Assembly (NCBI GenBank): GCA_029783825.1 | Contig: JAREIK010001718.1 | Span: 3,352,898 to 3,416,897, forward strand | DNA from: Sapria himalayana | Lineage: Eukaryota; Streptophyta; Magnoliopsida; Malpighiales; Rafflesiaceae | Direction of reading: 5' to 3' | DNA length: 64,000 nucleotides | Shown here: piece after piece, positions 25,466-34,939 of the stretch | How the letters are laid out: each line of letters begins with the position of its first letter | Position numbering within the stretch: position 1 is the stretch's first letter | Notes under the pieces: model-generated | Database searches by the model: none | Seen by the model: the letters and a program-made list of their open reading frames with translations, nothing else | Told to the model about the DNA's origin: nothing | Translations under genes and position numbers: made by a program

Positions 25466-26270
25466 CGAATAGAAAGCAAAACAACTAAGGAAAAGTCATG
25501 ATATTTTCAATGTCATGCCTTAGTTTCACTAGCATAAGCCTATTGAGTAGTCATGGTAGTGTTTCTTGGTTGCAACTCTATAAAATAAGTTATGACAATC
25601 TTTGCATGATATGACTCTACCACCAATTTGCCATAATTTCTTTAATACATAGCACGTTCTTCATGTCCATTAAATTATCTTGGAGTCATGGTGTATTAGT
25701 ACTTTAATATAACTTCAACCATGATAATATTTTCATGTCACAGTAACTAAGTGTCATCCTAGTACAAGTAGTCATGATAATTTTTATGGTGTTAGATGTT
25801 CATTACATGCTTAAAATGACATAACACAAAGTGGTCTCTAATCATGAAAAACTTTTCTCATCATTAATTTTTATTCTAGAAAGGAATATTCTCGGTCATG
25901 ACATTCTTGCCTCTGTGACTTTGTAATCTATAGTGGAAATGTCTAAGTCATGGAATTTCTAATGATATGATTATTTATTCTAGAAAGTAATTATCTCAGT
26001 CATGGTATTCTTGCATGCATGATATTACTTTTTAAAAGATAATTATCTTAGCTACGTCATTCTTGTCACTATGACTTTATGCTATAAATAAAAATTATTT
26101 CAGTCACAACATTCTTATTATTGTAACTTTATATTCCAAAGAAGTTTATCAGTCATGACATTTCTTTGCTAATATGACTTTTTCACTCTAGAGGAAATTC
26201 AAAACAATGATAAAGTTGTGATATCCTGATAAAGTTATGACTTCTAGCTTGAAAAGTCACTCAACAACAA
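25466..26270 (+). repeat. Truncated long LTR copy, plus orientation
   Basis: AAGGAAAAGTCATGATATTT and AGCCTATTGAGTAGTCATG (25488-25550) match the copy near 8850-8915. TCATGAC-rich degenerate repeats follow to about 26225. The sequence after the repeats is unrelated to the LTR second half, so this copy is truncated at its right. Confidence 0.5.
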
Positions 26271-27487
26271 GATAGAAGCCAATTGAATAAAAAATAAGAC
26301 TTAGAGATTTTTCCAAAAAAAAAAATGAAGCCAAATCTATGCGAGACTCTAAGGTAATATTGATGGCCATGTGAGGTAAACAGATAAATAATATTTTGGA
26401 CTTGCATAAGAAAATCAGAAATGGAATGGATGAAGCTAATGTCTATATGCATATATTTAAAAAAATGGTTTTGTTTTCTTATATAGATATCCAAAAAATG
26501 AAGGACTCTATCCATAATCTAGAACAAGTAAAAAATAATAAGAAAATGGAGACATTAAATTCCAAGGAAGGAGTTAATGTCTTGCTCCCCACATCTCCTA
26601 TACATCCTTATTTCTTACTTGATAACCAAATGAGAACTTTTATAAAAACACGTGAGAAAACTCTTGATGTATTAAGCTATAACTAGTTTAAATACTTGGA
26701 AAAATGAGAGAATAGAAAACACTAATAATATGGGGAAACAATAATGGGACAATCTAGTTTTGCTTCCTTACAAAACTAAAAAAAACACAAAAGAAAAATT
26801 CCATGCTAAAAGAACCCATGAAAAGGAAATGCAAAATGACAATGTTAAAACAATATACAAGACATGGGAGATATTACAACTCCTAGAAATACAAATAAGA
26901 GAGTTGACTTGAACTTCAGTTTTGTAGGTATAGTATAGGAAGGAATAAAAATAGCTCTTACTACTCTTCTTCATATTTATATAAATGTTCTAATGATTTT
27001 GTACATACATAATCAAAAACATAAAAAAAGGATTCTATATGCAAAAAATCAGAAAAGATAAATTTTGTATGCATAGAACCATTTGTTTCTGTGTACAAAA
27101 AGATGCTTTCTGTAACCATATCTACTGAAGCCATATACTGAGTATACAAAAAAAAGGAAGCAATATGTGCCTTACTCTAAGACTCAGAAAAAAAATCTTA
27201 TATTCAACATATATGTGCCTTATAAATTGCTTCTGTGTAATGTGCAAGCATAGAACCTTTTTTGGTAACTTATATTCAACATAAAAAAATCTTGTGTACA
27301 CTAAAGAGGATACTAAGCTCATAGTTAAATCTTCTGTACACTCATAATGAAAAAAAAAACAATGTAATTATGGAGCTTAGCCTTGAGAATTTAAAGTTTA
27401 AACAAACAGAAGGCAATGCTCGAACAAGGAATGGTATTATTTTCTTCACTAATAATATGCATGATATAGTTTGGAATGAACCAAGAC
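26271..27487. other. AT-rich DNA, possibly decayed retroelement coding sequence
   Basis: The plus-strand open frame 26396-26686 (96 codons) has no domain I recognise. A stretch at 27420-27540 (GIIFFTNN, then EPRLNGHPHTYLVSN) might be the N-terminal part of the DUF4283-type protein whose zinc-knuckle end lies at 33.7 kb, beyond the copia insertion. That link is an inference. Confidence 0.35.
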
Positions 27488-27600
27488 TAAATGGTCATCC
27501 TCATACTTACTTGGTTTCTAATGTTAAGAGCCCATAGTTGTTAAATTAAGATCTATGAACTTAGAAGAGAAAAGGATTGTGCATATACTGATATACAAAA
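27488..27600 (+). repeat. Left member of a 113-bp direct repeat around the copia-2 block
   Basis: 113 bp closely matching 32566-32677 (112 bp). Both start TAAAT.GTCATCCTC and end GATATACAAAA. I count only a handful of differences. The pair brackets the rearranged copia block. It is far longer than a retrotransposon target duplication (5 bp), so it reflects a segmental duplication or recombination. Confidence 0.85.
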
Positions 27601-27601
27601 T

Positions 27602-27817
27602 TGTTAAATAAACATTAAATGTCCATTTTTAATGCGGAAGATGAAATATCAAGAGTCAGCAGTTACACTTACGGGTGATAATGATTTTTAATTTTCAGTT
27701 TTAGAAGGGCAAACTATAGCCTATAAATAAATTATTGTATTTCTTGTAAAATATAAAATCAAAAGAAAAAGTCTCTTTTCAAAAATAAATCTCCTCAGTT
27801 ATAGTTTGCAACCAACA
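27602..27817 (+). repeat. Copia-2 family LTR core, plus orientation
   Basis: 216 bp from TGTTAAATAAAC to ACCAACA. It aligns over the same 216-bp length with the reverse complement of 28201-28416. It points opposite to the LTR that belongs to the element body on its right. Only the core is intact; the following sequence diverges. Confidence 0.8.
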
Positions 27818-27933
27818 ATTTATTTTTTTTAGAAATAATGTGCCACTGCAAACATGCCCTTTAATGTTTTGCATTAAATTTGGAGGGGATGTTTTCTGAT
27901 ACTGTATGTCCTACGGTAAATTCTAGTTTTTCG

Positions 27934-28069
27934 AAACCTTATTGAACCATCTCCCAACAATCCACAGAACTAAGAAGAGCTTTCATTTGGATACTCCAAT
28001 TCTCGTAGTCCACCTTCATTAATCAGGGTAGCAGTACATTATTGGTTATACTCTCTATCTCCTCATGCT
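27934..28069 (-). repeat. Second partial copy of the copia-2 leader and gag start
   Basis: Matches 32354-32496 in the same orientation: AATCCACAGAACT(A/G)AGAAGAGCTTTC and CTTCATTAATCAGGG are shared. It ends at a degenerate primer site (28061-28073). Directly right of it, 28070-28097 is an inverted 28-base copy of part of the bracketing repeat (27487-27514), with one mismatch. It implies a second, mostly deleted element fused to the first. Confidence 0.75.
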
Positions 28070-28200
28070 CCAAGTAAGTATGAGGATGCCCATTTAGTGA
28101 GAAAAGAAAAAGTCTCTTTTCTCTTCATTAATGTTACGCATTAAATCTATATTTCTAAAAAGATTATACTCCTCAGTTTTAGCGGCACATGCCCTTTAAT

Positions 28201-28416
28201 TGTTGGCTACAAACTATAACTGTGGAGAATTATTTCTGAAAAGAAACTTTTTCTTTTGATTCTATATTTTACAAGCAATACAATGATACATTTATAGGTT
28301 ATAGATTGTCCTTCTAAAACTAAAAATTAAAAATCATTATCATCCGTAAGATTAACTACTAACTCTTGATATTTCATCTTCCACATTAAAAATGGATATC
28401 TAATATTTATTTAACA
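28201..28416 (-). repeat. 3' LTR core of copia-2
   Basis: On the minus strand it runs from TGTTAAATAAATATTAG, just after the purine tract, to GCCAACA, 216 bp. The same family copy lies inverted at 27602-27817. The true LTR end may lie further left: 28143-28170 resembles the LTR-like stub beside the primer site at 32503-32530, which would make the LTR about 270 bp. Confidence 0.75.
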
Positions 28417-28429
28417 AGACTCCCCCATA

Positions 28430-29770
28430 AATTAAATGCTTCTGTCATCTTTCATGTCGAGTAATCTTTTGTAGTTGTCGAGTAGTATTGTAGGTAGCAG
28501 TTTGGTGAATATATCCTCGACTTGGTCCCGACTTGCCACGTGTACTAATTCTATATTTCCTTCCTTCACTTGATCTCAGATGAAGTTAAAACTGAACGTC
28601 AATATTCTTGCTTTTCTCATGATTCATAGGGTTCTTACTCAACTCATTTGCTGATTTGTTGTCAACTCATATCTCAGTTGCACCAAGTTAGTTGTTGCTC
28701 CATCTTGCCCAACAAATTTCTAAGCCATATCACATGACGTACACACAGAGATACTGCCACATATTCAGCTTCACATGTCGAGAGTGTCATGATTGGTTTC
28801 TTCTTTGAAAGCTAGGTAAATGCCATAAAACACATAACCCGATGTGCTTTTCTGATCGTCTATGTCTCTGCACCAATCACTGTCAGAGTACCTGACCAAC
28901 TTGTAATCTACCATATTCTATAGAATAACCCGAGTGACATTGTTCCTTTAATGTACCATAAGATTCTCTTTAATGCCTTCCAATGTGAATAGATTGGCTC
29001 CTCCATGAACAAACTTACAATGCCGACACTTAATGTAAGGTCCGGCCTTGTGCATGTGAGATAGTGAAGGCTTCCCACTAAACTCTAGTATTTGCTTGTA
29101 TCGACTCGTTCTCCTCCATCAAACTTAGAGAGTTTTGAACCTGGTTCCATTGGTGTTGAAACCGGATTGCAAGTCTTCATCCTGTACTTCTTCAAAATAT
29201 CCTTTGTATATGTCTCCTGGGATACAAAGATACTCTTCTTTCTTTATCTTACCTCCAGACCAAGAAAAAACTTCTTCAAACCCAAATCTGTCATCTCGAA
29301 TTCCCGTGTCATAGTGCTCTTGAACTTTTGTATCACATTCATTATTATTCCCCAAAAAAATTAGATCATCAATATAAAGGGAAACAAATAACATATTACC
29401 TACACTCTTCTTCACATAAAGGGTATGTTCGTAGGAACATTGCTCGAACCCATTCTCTTTGAAGTATGTATCGATACGAGTATTCCATGCTCATGATGCT
29501 TGCTTTAACCCATAAAGTACCTTCTTCAAGTTTAACACCTTATTTTCTTCTCTGATTTTCATGTACCCGAGTGGTTGTTTAATATAAACTTCTTCTTCAA
29601 GCACACCATTCAGGAATGCTGACTTGATATTCATTTGTAATATCGGCCATTTGAATTGAGCTGCTTGTGAAATGAGCAATCTGATTGTCTCCATTCTTGC
29701 AATGGAAGCAAACACTTTGTCATAGTCGATTCCCCTCTTTTTCTTGTACCCCTTTGCTACAAGTATCACT
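28430..29770 (-). pseudogene. Copia-2 reverse transcriptase and RNase H remnant
   Basis: The first polymerase part is at 29491-29769, with VAKGYKKKRGIDYDKVFA, NIKSAFLNGVLEEEVYI and VLYGLKQAS. The catalytic block SLYIDDLIFLGNN is at 29340-29390. After it a frameshift near 29310 moves the continuation (EFEMTDLGLKKFF-like) to another frame, which then meets a TAA. RNase H similarity continues, broken, to about 28440. The enzyme would copy element RNA to cDNA in the cytoplasmic particle. It cannot work here. Confidence 0.87.
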
Positions 29771-30359
29771 TTATATCATTATATCTTTCCTTGAGCATTC
29801 ATCTTTCACTTAAACACCCACTTGACAACAATGAGTTGAATTCCTTTCGGCAATTATACTAACTCTCATGTGTTGTTGTGATCTATTTCTTTAATCTCCT
29901 CATCCATGGTAGTTTGCCACTTCTTGTCTTGCAACACCTGTTCAAATCTTATATTTTTGGAATCCATCGAAAGACATACAATGTGTACCTCATTTGTCGA
30001 ATCATACAAATCTTGTAAACTTCACATTTTAGGTTGACACGATTCATCTTCATCATCAATAGTTTCATAATTTTCTAGTATAGTTGTTGGCATAGAAGTT
30101 GATTATTCTCCAACTTCGTTGATATCCTCCATTGCTTTATTCCAATCTCATTTTTTTGCTTCAGTGAACTCGTACATCACGACTCACTAGAATCTTTTTT
30201 CTTATCATGTCGAATAGCTTGTATCTTTTTGTTTTCTCATCATACCCAATAAATATATATCTTTTGCTTTTGTCTTTGAGCTTTGTTCTTCACTGATCTG
30301 GCTTTTCATTGATCTGGCATGTGTGCCTAGGCCACTACCAAATACTTTGAGATGAGAGA

Positions 30360-31084
30360 CTATCGATTTTTGTCCGCTCTATGTCTCTTGTGGTGTTTGA
30401 TCATACAACTTTGCATGTGGACACTGATTTTGAACATAGACATTGCATTACACGGCTTCCGCCCAAAATTCCTTCGATATTTTCTTGATTTTGAGCATTG
30501 ACCGAACCATGTCGCGAATGGTCCGATTCTTCCTCTCAACCTTACCATTTTGCTGTGGAGAGTATGATGCAGTTAGAAATTGCCTTATGCCTTGTTCCAT
30601 TATATTCCATGAAAACCATTGAAGTGTACTCGCCACCTCTTTCAGATCGTACTGATTTGATGTGTCTACCTATTGCATTTTCCACCAGCACTTTGAATTT
30701 TTTGAACACCTCGAATACCTCAGATTTTTCTTGCAGAAAATAATTCCAAGTTTTTCGTGAGAAATTATCAATAAGAGAAATGAAATACCTTTTGCTGTTA
30801 AAAGATTCAGGGGTGATTGGTCCACATATGTCGGGATGAATCAACTCGAGAGGTTGTTTAGCTCGATATTCTGCCTTCTTTTGAAATGACATTCTTGCAT
30901 GTTTTCTGAGTACACATTCTTCACAAAATTTTCCCTCGTATTCCATGTCCGGTAGTCCGTGCACCATGTTCTTCTTTGCCAACTTGTTTAGGCCTTCATG
31001 ATGTAGGTGACCAAAATGGAGATGCCACAGTGATACCTTGTCTTCTACGTTGACTTGCAAATATTTTTCTCGTACACTTCTCAA
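30360..31084 (-). pseudogene. Copia-2 integrase remnant
   Basis: The 31084-30542 frame (180 codons) starts with the zinc-binding domain (HFGHLHHEG, then CEECVLRKHA). The catalytic first Asp is in HPDICGP and the second position in RSERGGEYTS, where the family Asp is Glu. A frameshift near 30600 carries the third-residue block SPQQNGKVERKNRTI into the overlapping frame 30636-30448, followed by FWAEAV. The changed second acidic residue and the shift both argue for loss of function. Confidence 0.9.
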
Positions 31085-31099
31085 AATTAGTTTGTATAT

Positions 31100-32480
31100 C
31101 TAATTTCTTCCCATTTCAACTTGTGCAACTAAACACCCTTGCTTGTATTTCAATAGTAATATCTGGTCTTTCATAAAAAATAAATAACATTTCTCCATGC
31201 GTTGCCCAATAATTAAAATGTTGCTCTTGAGATCTGGTACGTAATACACATCTTGAATTGACACGACAAAACCATCCTTTTGTACATAATAAATCGTACC
31301 TTGGCCTTTGACCTCAACCTTCGAGCCATCTTCAAACGATACAGATATAGCTTCGACCTTTTGCATCTCTTTGAAACAATGATCGTGCCCACACAAATGG
31401 TTTCTTGCAACCGTGTCGAGGTACCACACCGTATCGTTGTCAGTATTAAATTTATTATATGCCATTAAGAGAAAACCTTCTTCCACCTCATCTTCTGTGG
31501 TTAGGTTGGTTGTCATTTCTATCTTTTTCTCGATTCAATATTCTTTTACAAAATGTCCCACCTTTCCAAAATTGTAACATTTATTGAAATTGTAATTCTT
31601 TGCATAGTGACCATATTTGCTACACTTGTAGCACTTGATGCTTGAATAATTTGTTCGACCACCTCTTCCATGACCACATCCTCTTCCATGCCAATTTTGT
31701 TGGTTTTATTATCATTTCTCCTCGTGATATCCTTCTTGACCACAGCTTTTCCCACCGCGACTATTACCTCGACCACCACGGCCATGCAATTTACCTCGAA
31801 TGTTTTGAGGATAGAATATCTTTTCGTCATTGATCGATGCTTTGGTTTGAAGTGCCTACTCAAGTGTCTCCCGCTCCTTCTTATGATATTCATGTGCCAT
31901 TAGGGAACCTGCAAGCTCATCGACTGTGAACATTGCTTGATCCTTTGACTTTTCTATGACACATATCACATTCAAGAATCTATCGGTTAATGACCTTAGA
32001 ATCTTCTCCATGACCCGCGTATCGGATAACTTTTCTCCGTCTCGATTGAGTTGATTCGCCATGGTTTGAACACGCATGATGTAATCAAACACACCTTCTA
32101 ACTTCTTCATCTTCATGCCTTCCAACTCATTGCAAATAGTTTGAAGATGAACTTGTTTAATTCAGTCGGCTCCTTTGTAGGTAGTCTCCAAGATGTCTCA
32201 CACTTCTTTTAAATTTTTCACACTCATAATCTTCTCAAAGCCCGACTCATCAATAGCTCGGAACAGCATGTACAATGTCGTCTTATCTTTTGATCACATT
32301 TCTTTCAACACCTTATTTTGAGCTGCCGTATATCTTGTGGTAGATTCTAGTTCTTCAAACCCTTCTTAAACCATCTCCCTACAATCCACAGAACTGAGAA
32401 GAGCTTTCATTTGGATGCTCCAATACTCGTAGTTCACCTTCATTAATCAGGGCAGCGGCACATTATTGATTATACTCCCC
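31100..32480 (-). pseudogene. Copia-2 gag and protease remnant
   Basis: The gag UBN2-type domain is clearest at 32125-31856 (KLEGVFDYIMRVQTMANQLN, VMEKILRSLTDRF). Upstream gag at 32160-32400 is readable with stops. Two zinc knuckles at 31550-31640 read CYKCSKYGHYAKNY and CYNFGKVGHFVKEY; both have lost their last cysteine and the second has also lost another. The protease frame 31516-31100 holds WYLDTVARNH where the family has DTGA, so the catalytic Gly is Val. These are decayed residues rather than simple truncation. Confidence 0.87.
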
Positions 32481-32484
32481 ATCC

Positions 32485-32496
32485 CCTCTGATACCA
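32485..32496 (-). other. Primer-binding site of copia-2
   Basis: On the minus strand TGGTATCAGAGG, one base from the standard copia tRNA-Met site. It fixes the 5' edge of the internal region. An intact 5' LTR is not present to its right. Confidence 0.85.
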
Positions 32497-32565
32497 AGAT
32501 TGAATCTATATTTCTGAAAAGATTATTTGTTGGGAGAAGAGCTTTTTCCATTAATGTTTTCACCC

Positions 32566-32677
32566 TAAATTGTCATCCTCATACTTACTTGGTTTCTAAT
32601 GTTAAGAGCCCATAGTTGTTAAATTAAATTCTATGAACTTAGAAGAGAAAGGATTGTGCATATACTGATATACAAAA
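32566..32677 (+). repeat. Right member of the 112-bp direct repeat
   Basis: Pairs with 27488-27600 in the same orientation. The sequence beyond its right edge (AACTAATCTGTGAGG) differs from what follows the left copy (TTGTTAAATAAAC, the LTR start), which sets the repeat boundary exactly at GATATACAAAA. Confidence 0.85.
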
Positions 32678-33299
32678 TAACTAATCTGTGAGGAAGTACA
32701 TTAATGAAGTTGACAATAAAAATGGCAGAAATATACTTTTAATGCTCAAGGGTCAACGCCCATTATTATTAATACCAAATACATAGGGAAAAGATAAATT
32801 GAAATGCCCTTTAAACATGTTGAATGTGGGCATGATAATTGAAAAAGAAATAGTGTGGCTCATTTTGCTTTATGATGTGGGAATAGAGTTCATAGATCTT
32901 ATGCCCAAGTATGCTAACGAAAAAATAGAAATGAAGTTGCAAAGTTAAACCCCAATAAGCTTGCAAAATCCATGCCAAAAATGGCCAGAAAAAAAAATAA
33001 GAAAAGGCCTATGGCTCATTAGAAAAAGGTAAGATTGCATCGAACAAACTTTTCTTAAATGATTTGGTTTGAAACATGAATGGTTATGAAAATGAAAATA
33101 CATGCAAAATGAGGTAAATTGTGGTTTGGAACATGCTGAAATGTTTTCTCTTTCCATAAAAACTAAATCCTTTGCTAAGATTACTCAGATTACAAAAAAA
33201 ATAAAAAATTAAAAAGAAATATTTTTGTGGATGGAGAACTAGGAATCTTTATACAATAGTAATAAAAAAGGAGTAATTCTTACTCAATGTTTTTCATTA

Positions 33300-33800
33300 A
33301 AAAAGTATGAAATGTAAATATTCAAATGAATGAAATTGAAATAAAAAAAACTAATTTAATAGGGGATATTGAATTATGTTTAATTGAATCAAATTTTTTT
33401 TCTAATATGTTTTTCATGAGAAGAGGATTATTCGAAAATATGGCTTAAGAGTATCATGTATATATAGTTCCACTTTGTGTGATATTTCCATTCTTGCATG
33501 TTCATTTAAATAGTGTTGATATTCTTTTGTCCCTTTCAAGAATCATAGGAAAAATGGTTAGTTAAATGGAGCAATAGAAAGCATCTTGCTTATGCTTGCT
33601 TCTCCAAAGGTACTAATAAAAATAAATTAAGAAAAGAGCCAATGCAAAGGTTATGGATAAGCATGGAATGGGAAGGGTATTGATAGAAATTCAAATATGA
33701 AAATTTTCCAACCTTTTGTACATATTGTCATAAGCTTGGACATCCATATATCTATGTTAAAATATATAACATAGTCTTAAAAAGTAATACATGGACTAAA
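33300..33800 (+). pseudogene. DUF4283 / CCHC-knuckle retroelement protein remnant
   Basis: Plus-strand reading, with several stops, gives EEDYSKIWLKSI near 33421, KWLVKW, QRLWISMEWEG near 33648, and KYENFPTFCTYCHKLGHPYI near 33698. This order resembles the DUF4283 plus zf-CCHC_4 proteins of plant LINE-type retroelements (ORF1). The last knuckle cysteine is Tyr, and two stops (33681-33686) lie where the family has Trp-Gln. Sequence to the left (32678-33300) is too decayed to assign. The right end is cut by a long LTR copy starting near 33890. Confidence 0.6.
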
Positions 33801-33889
33801 GGAAGTTCTAATATTGTACCAAGAGGCCTATTCACAATTGGAAAAAGGAAACAACGTAGATATGGGGTCCATGACTCAAAAGAATAATC

Positions 33890-34930
33890 CTTATGATAAT
33901 TATTTGGTATGTCAAATATTGTATATTACTAGTTATTTTAGCATATATTCTAGATATGTTTGCATGAAAATTCCTTTAAATAAAATAACTTCACAAAATT
34001 ATAATTATGGTGAATTATAATGAATAATAATAAAATCCGATAGTTTTTGTGTGAAATATATCATAGGTAAAATTGTAGAGTAGAAGAAAACTAAAAAGTC
34101 ATGTAAAGTCATATTATTTCTAATGTTATTATTTAGTTATGCCTTCAAAAATATATAGTGTAATTTTAGTATTTATTTTTGGCTGAAATTCTACATAATT
34201 TGTAATGATAATCTTCATACGTCATGATTCGACCACCTAGTTGACATAATTATATAACATATTTTTTTGGCTATAAAATATTCTTGAAGTTGTAACCAAA
34301 CTAAATTGGTAACATTTTAATGGTTGTAATATTAATTTTATGTCATAGTAGTCAAGTACTCTATTGATGCTATAAATTATTGTATTATCTAGTATTATTA
34401 TGTTTTCTTTCTAGGGCCAGAAATATTAAGGAAAAAGCATGTTAATTTTTCAGTACCATAACTTTTAGTTATAGAGAGCTATAAAAAGCATTTATTTGAG
34501 CCACTACAAGTATAGTGACTCTTTTTTTCTAGAGAAAAAGCTAGCATTGCGGTCATTTCTAGCATCATGATATTGTATTATAGAGGAGAAATATATGAGT
34601 CATGATCATTCTCAGTATTATAATATTATATTATAGAGAAAAAATACATGAGTTGTGGTTATTCTCAATACCACAACTTTGTGTTACATTGGTTAAAAGC
34701 ACAAAGTCTTGCCTAATCCCAATGTCATGACTTCGTGTTAAAGAGGTGAAATGCACGAGCCACAATTATTGTTAGTACTATAATAATCTAATAAATGGAA
34801 GAGATGAAAGTTGTGATCATCTAAATCACCACAATTTTATATTTTAGAGAGGCAAAACAAATGTTGTAGTCGTCTCCCAACACAACGATTTCCTACTTAA
34901 ATATGCACTTGGAGACATGAGCATAAAAAT
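33890..34930 (+). repeat. Long LTR copy, first half only, plus orientation
   Basis: Starts TTATTTGGTATGTCAAATATTG (about 33899), closely matching TTATTTGGTATGTCAAATACC at about 34939, where the next copy begins. It carries GTGAATTATAATGAATAATAA, then TCATGAC-rich repeats of roughly 60-75 bp (34430-34870). It is cut at the right by the next copy, so two LTR starts lie in tandem. Confidence 0.6.
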
Positions 34931-34939
34931 AAGAATTTA

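Larger units (their letters stand above)
28201..32503 (-). mobile_element. Dead Ty1-copia element, Ivana/Oryco-like, minus strand
   Basis: Read right to left: primer site (32485-32496), gag, protease, integrase, reverse transcriptase, RNase H, purine tract (28417-28429) and 3' LTR (28201-28416). The order is copia. The gag UBN2-like wording, LKSNI protease tail, GHLHHEGLNKLAKKNMVHGL integrase start and YIDDLIFLGNN polymerase motif resemble the plant Ivana/Oryco lineage (family knowledge). The 5' LTR is missing or reduced to a stub: next to the primer site there is only GATTGAATCTATATTTCTG-type sequence. Every domain has stops or frameshifts. Confidence 0.88.
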
